Assembly (NCBI RefSeq): GCF_963169125.1
Contig: NC_084800.1
Coordinates: forward strand, 55,660,866-55,724,865
Direction: 5' to 3'
Length of the DNA stretch: 64,000 nt
Source of the DNA: Humulus lupulus
Taxonomy: Eukaryota; Streptophyta; Magnoliopsida; Rosales; Cannabaceae
The notes beneath the pieces are model-generated. The model saw nothing but the letters and a program-made list of their open reading frames with translations. It was not told the DNA's origin and did not search any database. Shown here in pieces: positions 58,694 through 64,000 of the stretch; the first letter of the stretch is position 1, and every line of letters starts with the position of its first letter. The position numbers were made by a program, and so were the translations under genes.

Positions 58694-60139
58694 ATGATGA
58701 GTGGAAAGAGCAGGTTTCCCTTCACTGCATCTCAATGGCAAGAGCTTGAACACCAAGCTCTCATCTTCAAGTATATGGTCTCAGGAATTCCCATCCCACC
58801 TGATCTTCTCTTCACCCTTAAAAGAAGCTATTTGGACTCTGCAGTACTACCTTCAAAGCTCTTCCCACACCATTCTCAACATGGTAATGGTAACCCAGCT
58901 TGATCTCCCTCTTCTCTCTTTTTTTCTCCTCACAAATCATTTTAGAGCTAATCTAGTATTTTTTTCCATATTAAAAACTACAAGGGTTTGTGGGTGTTTC
59001 TTCCTTTTCAATTTTGTTGATGGTGGATTATATAAATATATATATATATATGTGCAGTTGGGTGGAACTGTTTCCAAATGGGCTTAGGAAGGAAGATAGA
59101 CCCTGAGCCAGGGAGGTGCAGGAGAACAGATGGCAAAAAATGGAGATGTTCCAAGGAAGCTTTTCCGGATTCAAAATACTGTGAAAGGCACATGCACAGA
59201 GGGAAGAACCGTTCAAGAAAGCCTGTGGAAGTTTTGAAAACAACTGGGACAAACTCGAATCTCTCAACCCCATCAACACTTACAACAACACTTGTCTCAT
59301 CAACCAAGAATCGGTCTAATAACTCCCTTTCTTCACTGTCATCCCTGACTTCTGAAGGCCAAAACCGCCATCTTCACCCTTCCTGTTATCTCAACCCCCA
59401 TCTTGATCATCAACAGCCTTTCAGTGTTTACAACCACAGTTCATCTTCTTCAAGGCCTCCTGGAATAGGTTTGTCATCTCAAGACAGCAACACATCATTG
59501 CTTTTCGACTCTGGGTCTTACTCTAATGCGGACTTAAGGTTTGTCTAGGGAAGAAAAAAACTGAAATTTTTCATTTTGTACTTCTTTTGGGGGTGTGATT
59601 GTGATTGATTGCTTTTCTTGTTGGGAAGAAAAAGCAGGTACGTTTATGGGCTTAAAGAGGAGGTTGATGAGCATTCATTCTTTTCAGAAGAGCCTTCAAG
59701 GACTCATGTAAGAGACTTATCTATGGATGACACTTGGCAACTCACGCCACTAACAATGAGTTGTTCTTCTTCTTCTTCAAAACAGAGGAGTTGCTCTGGT
59801 TTACAAAGTGAGCATTCTTATTTGCAGCTTCAGAACTCTACACATGGCTATAAACAACACAGCAAGCAAGATCAGCATCATTGTGATTTGATGAGGAATG
59901 ATGTAAAAATGGAGAGAAAGGAAGCAACCCAGAAAACCATTCACTTCATTGATGAATGGCCAGTAAAAGAAAAAGATTCATGGCTGGAGTTGGATGACAA
60001 ATCATCAAACAGTGGATCTGTGTCCACTACCCAGCTTTCAATTTCGATTCCCACCTCTTCATATGACTTTCCTCTCTTCAATACTTGTAGAACTCATAAT
60101 GGTAACTCATCTCAAGACGTTTCTTTGCCAAAACACTGA
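58694..60139 (+). CDS. GRF: Growth-regulating factor (GRF) transcription factor, 390 residues
   Basis: Three exons, 58694-58883, 59058-59538 and 59638-60139, sum to 1173 bases in frame with GT-AG introns. Residues about 8-43 are the QLQ domain ([19 protein letters not shown]), which binds GIF coactivators. Residues about 78-122 are the WRC domain ([17 protein letters not shown]) with zinc ligands C84, C94, C105 and H108 and a basic nuclear-targeting stretch. The C-terminus has a TQL-type motif ([13 protein letters not shown]), seen in some GRF subgroups. A miR396-type site spans 59210-59230. GRFs promote cell proliferation in growing leaves and other organs. The start ATG at 58694 has a second ATG right after it (Met-Met). 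Which Arabidopsis GRF is closest cannot be decided by eye. Confidence 0.95.
59034..59057 (+). repeat. (TA)n tract at the intron-1 acceptor of GRF
   Basis: A TA run (TATAAATATATATATATATA) ends six bases before the acceptor AG (TGTGCAG), where a pyrimidine tract would be normal. The splice is supported by the perfect QLQ-to-WRC continuity. Confidence 0.7.
59210..59230 (+). promoter_or_regulatory. miR396 target site in GRF coding sequence
   Basis: The 21 bases coding the RSRKPVE stretch just after the WRC domain match the canonical miR396 site of plant GRFs as I remember it. miR396 cleaves GRF mRNAs here and so limits cell proliferation as organs mature. Confidence 0.9.
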
Positions 60140-62473
60140 TGGGTGTTGGTGTTTTTCACTTTTTGTTTTTTTGTTTTGTTTTTAATTTGTCTTTATTACT
60201 ATTCTCCTTTTGAATTTTGATGACCCAGTTGGGAATCATGGCTACAAATTCATTTTGTTTTGTTTTGTTTTGCAACGCAGGTGATTGAGTTTTCATCTGT
60301 ACTGGGCTTACGAGAAAAAAGCCAAAGTTGTACTTAACTGGTGGAACTGTTTTTTAGTGTGAGGTTAGGGACTTCGGTCTCTCCTTTTTTTGTTTAGTTG
60401 AACGGGGCTTGAATTGGACAATGTATGTTTAATGAAGAATCCAATGTTTCTCTACACTTATTTATTTTATTTTATTTGGTGTGGGGTTTGGGTTTGGGTT
60501 TGGTTCTCTTTTCTTCTTCATAATTTGATTGCCATTACTCGTCCGTACTATTTTACGTGTCTAAGATGATTTCTTTTATTCAATCTTGGTGTTCATATGT
60601 TCCTAACCACAATACAATAATGTTAGTAAAGAGTCAAATTTAAGCAGGTAACCCCATCAAACTATATCTAAATGACATTAATTACTTATTAACTCTGAGC
60701 CAAGGAGACACAACACCCTACATATCCCTTTGTTGGAGACAATTTCTAGATCCATTTAATACCTTTAGACTTTTGTTCATCTTTTGTCATATACAAGTAC
60801 GCGTATAGTAATTTCTTTTGTAATATATATAAGTGGTAACATTTTGAGGGAGGTTTATTTTGTATAATCAAGGAAAGGTGGAGAAACCTGTGTATGAAAC
60901 CAGATAGAGGGATGTGTTGGCTTCGTTATTATCCAAACGACTATTATGTCAAAAAGCTGTATTTGTTGGAAAATTTAACTATCTCATTAATTCAATAACA
61001 CCAGAGCTTTCTTCTTAGCTCCAGTGTCAACCTACACGACTTTGTATAGTTTAATAATCCTAACAATGGGACCAGCTCCACATTATTAATAGCACAGTAC
61101 TGTTCTTATTTGAGGAGTGTAAACTTTTTTTACACTCCTGTGTAGATGTTTTGCAAATGGACAAATCATTCAAAAAAAAAATTATGTATTAAACAATTGA
61201 ATAAGAGAATATAAACGAGCGTAACCAAAAAAAAAAAGTGCATTTAACATCTGACATTTTTTTATTTTGAAGTTACATGAAGATAGACCATGGAGAGAAA
61301 CTCTTTGAAGTAGCTTATAAATGACTTAACATCAAATGTTCCTCTACCACGGTCTAAATCCTGAAAAGATGGTATGCAGAAAATGCAACTCAAAAGATCA
61401 TTATTCCAAGTACAAGCTAGTACGGAAACCCGTGAAAATCTCTCATCATATGTATCGAATGCAGTGATATTTTTCTAGTTTCTTTTCTTTGATCAAGATG
61501 ATCAAAGAATTCTTTAGTGGGAAAGAAAATCAATTCACACGAAAATTTCACCAACGTTTGTTAAATGGGAATATGCATTTGATTTTCACGTAACCAATTA
61601 GCTTCGGTAAAAAAGAGGAGAGAGTACGGTTAACTTCTTTACTTTAAAATAAAAATATCAAATAGGAGAGGCTTTAGAGTGAAAAAGGGATAAGCAATAA
61701 ATAAAATTAGTCATGTTTTTAAGTAAATAAATATTCTTGAAATAACTATTGTCTCTGAGCAAAAGCCAGAGGGAGGAAGAGAAGATCTGACAAAAAGAGG
61801 ACAAGTCCAAATACTTGTGCAGTAGTATCTGATGGTGGTGGGAGTGAGTGGGTCTCTGTAGTTGCATTAATCCAAAAAGAGGAAAGCAGTGCTGGCAATC
61901 TTCACACTACAGAGTCTTTACTTTTCACAGGTTTAAAAGGCTTCCGCACTAGTCAGTCTCACTGAGCAGAGAACTAATCTGGTTCTCCTGTCGTCCATCA
62001 CCACCCAAAACCCTGTCCGAGAAAAAGAAATGGAAAAATAGAACACTTTTATTCTTCGGTGAGATGAAGAAGAAATATTGCTTTTAACTTTCGTGTAGAG
62101 ACTACAGTTGTGATGTAATTGTTTCCATTTATTATGATTATTATTATTACTGTTGGCAAGAAAAAGGCCATTAGGTTAATGCAGCATCTTACCCCAAGGA
62201 TGATAAAATACTTGGCTAGTCCATTGGGTCATCAGTGGAAAAACTATGGACTCTGAAGAATTCTTATGATGGCAAAACTTGCTATGAGCCAAGCACTATA
62301 AAATGAATTTTGTTTCTATTAAAATATGATTGTCCAAGGTACAAAAAAAGAGTATACTCAAATAAATGAATAATACAAAATAGCAACTATTAACAATGTA
62401 ACTGCTCCCCAAGGAAAGCCTTCCGCCTTGAATAGGTTTGTTACTGGTCTTGCCCAGTTCAAGATGGTGGATC
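60140..62473. other. Space between convergent GRF and CTR9 genes
   Basis: GRF 3' untranslated sequence probably extends to about 60450 (AATGAAGAATCC area). CTR9 3' untranslated sequence probably covers about 62280-62473 on the minus strand. Nothing recognisable between them. Confidence 0.5.
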
Positions 62474-64000
62474 TCAATCCTCGTCGTTAATTTCACCTTC
62501 TTCACCCACCTTATCATCTTCTTTGATCTCACCATCGCTCCCCCGCATCTCTAGCCTCTCTAATTGCTCGTCGTCATCGGATTCGGTAAATGCCCGTCTC
62601 CTCCGAATTGCATTCGAATCAGGTGCAACCTTAAACATGACAAATTTCAGACAGAAGAAAGGGGGGGAAATGCCTTTTAAAAGAGGCAATGCGTTTTATC
62701 ATATAGACTGGCACAGTGGCCGCAAAAAGTAAGAATGGCTTATGTTCCAAGAAACATTTTGTTAAAAGCTGAAAGCAGAGACTAAGAAGATTTTTCACCT
62801 CTTCCTCAGCATCAGAATCTTCTAGCCCTGCTGCTGCAAGAGGATCGTGAGCGTTCTCTTCTGTATAATCATCATGGTCATTTATCTGAGCAGGGGGCTC
62901 CCCATAATTCATTCTGGAGTCATCATATTCCGGTTCTTCTTGATCATCCACCATCTCTGCTTCTGCGTCATCTGCTTCATAACGTGACCTTGAGCTCTTG
63001 TCCTTCTTTCTCCTCTTTCCACCCTTTCTCCTTTTCTTTTCACTATGACCACCCTCCTCATCATCGACCTCTGTCCTATCCCTTCGCTTAGAAGATGTGC
63101 TGCTCTTCCATTGCTCCTGAAGATTGTGACAAAGCATATACAAATGATGTATTAGAAGTTTAGGGAAAAAAAATTGGTTGCCAAATATTAACAAGTATCT
63201 CATTCATCTTTTAAGTTGGTTTTTCATATATAATAACAGAATCCAGGATCTATGATCTCCCTATATTCGAAGAAAACTATCTGTGATCTGAACCTGGAAA
63301 AAATTTAGTGTTACTTCACACAAGCAGGTTTCTTTTCATTATACTTTCCGATAACTTGCAATGAAACAACCAAACTTTTGTTCTAGTGTCTACGTTTGAG
63401 CCAAAATTTTGCAACCCAAAATAGCTGCTTTGGTAACTCATGAGTGCTCACATATCTGGCAGTAAATTAAGCTTCTTGAACATGTTGGTAGCAAAAATAT
63501 ATATCATACCTGAATTTGGGATTTTATCCCAAAGCCAAGGATCAGTGTATACAAATACAAATGAGAACATTTACCTTTACTCGCTCAAAATGCTCCTCCT
63601 GCTGCCTCACCTGCTTCAGTTCATCCTCTCGCAATCTCCTTTCCAACTATTTCCACACAAAGGTATCAGTAAAGTTTTCAAATTTTGACTGCAAAAAATA
63701 ATAGATATACAAAACATGATCAGCAAACCTGAAATTTCCTTTGTTCTTCAGCCTTGCGACGAGCTTCCTCAGCCAATGCCATTTGCCGAAGAGCTTCTTG
63801 TTTATGCCGATTCTTCTGCTCTTCATGTTCAGCATTTTTTAAGTGAACTCTTGCAGCTTCAAGCAAGTGCTTACAGTACTCAACATGAGTGTCAATTTTC
63901 TTTTCATCAAACCCATAAAAGTGAAGGTTTGAAGCAGCAGAAGCAGACAACTGTTTAAATACACGAACAGCATTTCCAAGCTCTGAAACTGTTAAGCGGA
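62474..64000 (-). CDS. CTR9: CTR9, Paf1-complex subunit (VIP6/ELF8 type), C-terminal four exons, partial
   Basis: Minus-strand exons: 63729->64000 (runs off the window), 63575-63646, 62799-63116, 62474-62629; introns are GT-AG and phases agree. The first visible part (VSELGNAVRVFKQLSASAAS) is the end of the TPR-rich body. A long charged helix follows (HKQEALRQMALAEEARRKAE), then a basic patch (KKRRKGGKRRKKDKSS) and a very acidic tail ending GEINDED. This layout is that of Ctr9, which holds the Paf1 complex together on RNA polymerase II and supports histone H2B ubiquitination and H3K4 methylation; in Arabidopsis the orthologue is VIP6/ELF8, needed for FLC expression. About 271 of an expected roughly 1,090 residues are here. 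The stop is TGA at 62474-62476. No defect seen. Confidence 0.9.

Overview
This is nuclear DNA of a flowering plant, very probably a eudicot. The host genes carry plant-style GT-AG introns, one belongs to the plant-only GRF family with a miR396-type site, and plant LTR retrotransposons fill most of the window. The LTR families remind me of Rosales/Cannabaceae genomes, but that is an impression from memory and not something the sequence proves. No bacterial, organellar or viral gene set is present.

Bases 1-15542 are the 3' part of a GC-rich Tat-lineage Ty3/gypsy element: gag and protease remnants, integrase, a 23-unit tandem array of about 61 bp, a decayed multi-exon antisense gene, and a 3' LTR. 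A truncated Tekay-like chromovirus (2676-7602; RT to chromodomain plus 3' LTR, here called LTR family X) interrupts it and replaces its RT/RNase H section.

Bases 15543-29300 hold two partial copies of a MULE-like transposase gene on the minus strand. The exon of copy 1 is split by a solo LTR of family X (15729-23271, target duplication ATAAC). That LTR is itself split by solo LTR Y (15972-21073, CCGCC), which is split by solo LTR Z (19125-20988, TACTA). A 719-bp foldback element with a 9-bp target duplication lies in the upstream part of copy 1. Bases 25300-33463 are AT-rich intergenic DNA with a MITE-like element, a cluster of GGTAAC palindromes and a purine-only-like tract.

Bases 33464-44832 are a Ty1/copia element with two 532-bp LTRs, a Met-tRNA-like PBS, a nearly complete gag and a broken pol. 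Two further solo LTRs of family X sit inside it in opposite orientations (33875-36069 with TCATC; 39873-42231 with ATGAA).

Bases 45000-64000 are the gene-bearing part: a small Harbinger-type MITE, a complete 18-coding-exon DENN-domain gene (49438-56333, +, 807 residues), a complete three-exon growth-regulating factor gene (58694-60139, +, 390 residues), and, convergent with it, the last four exons of CTR9, a Paf1-complex subunit (62474-64000, -, running off the window). These three genes look intact and unrelated in function: membrane-traffic GEF, growth transcription factor, and chromatin/transcription elongation.
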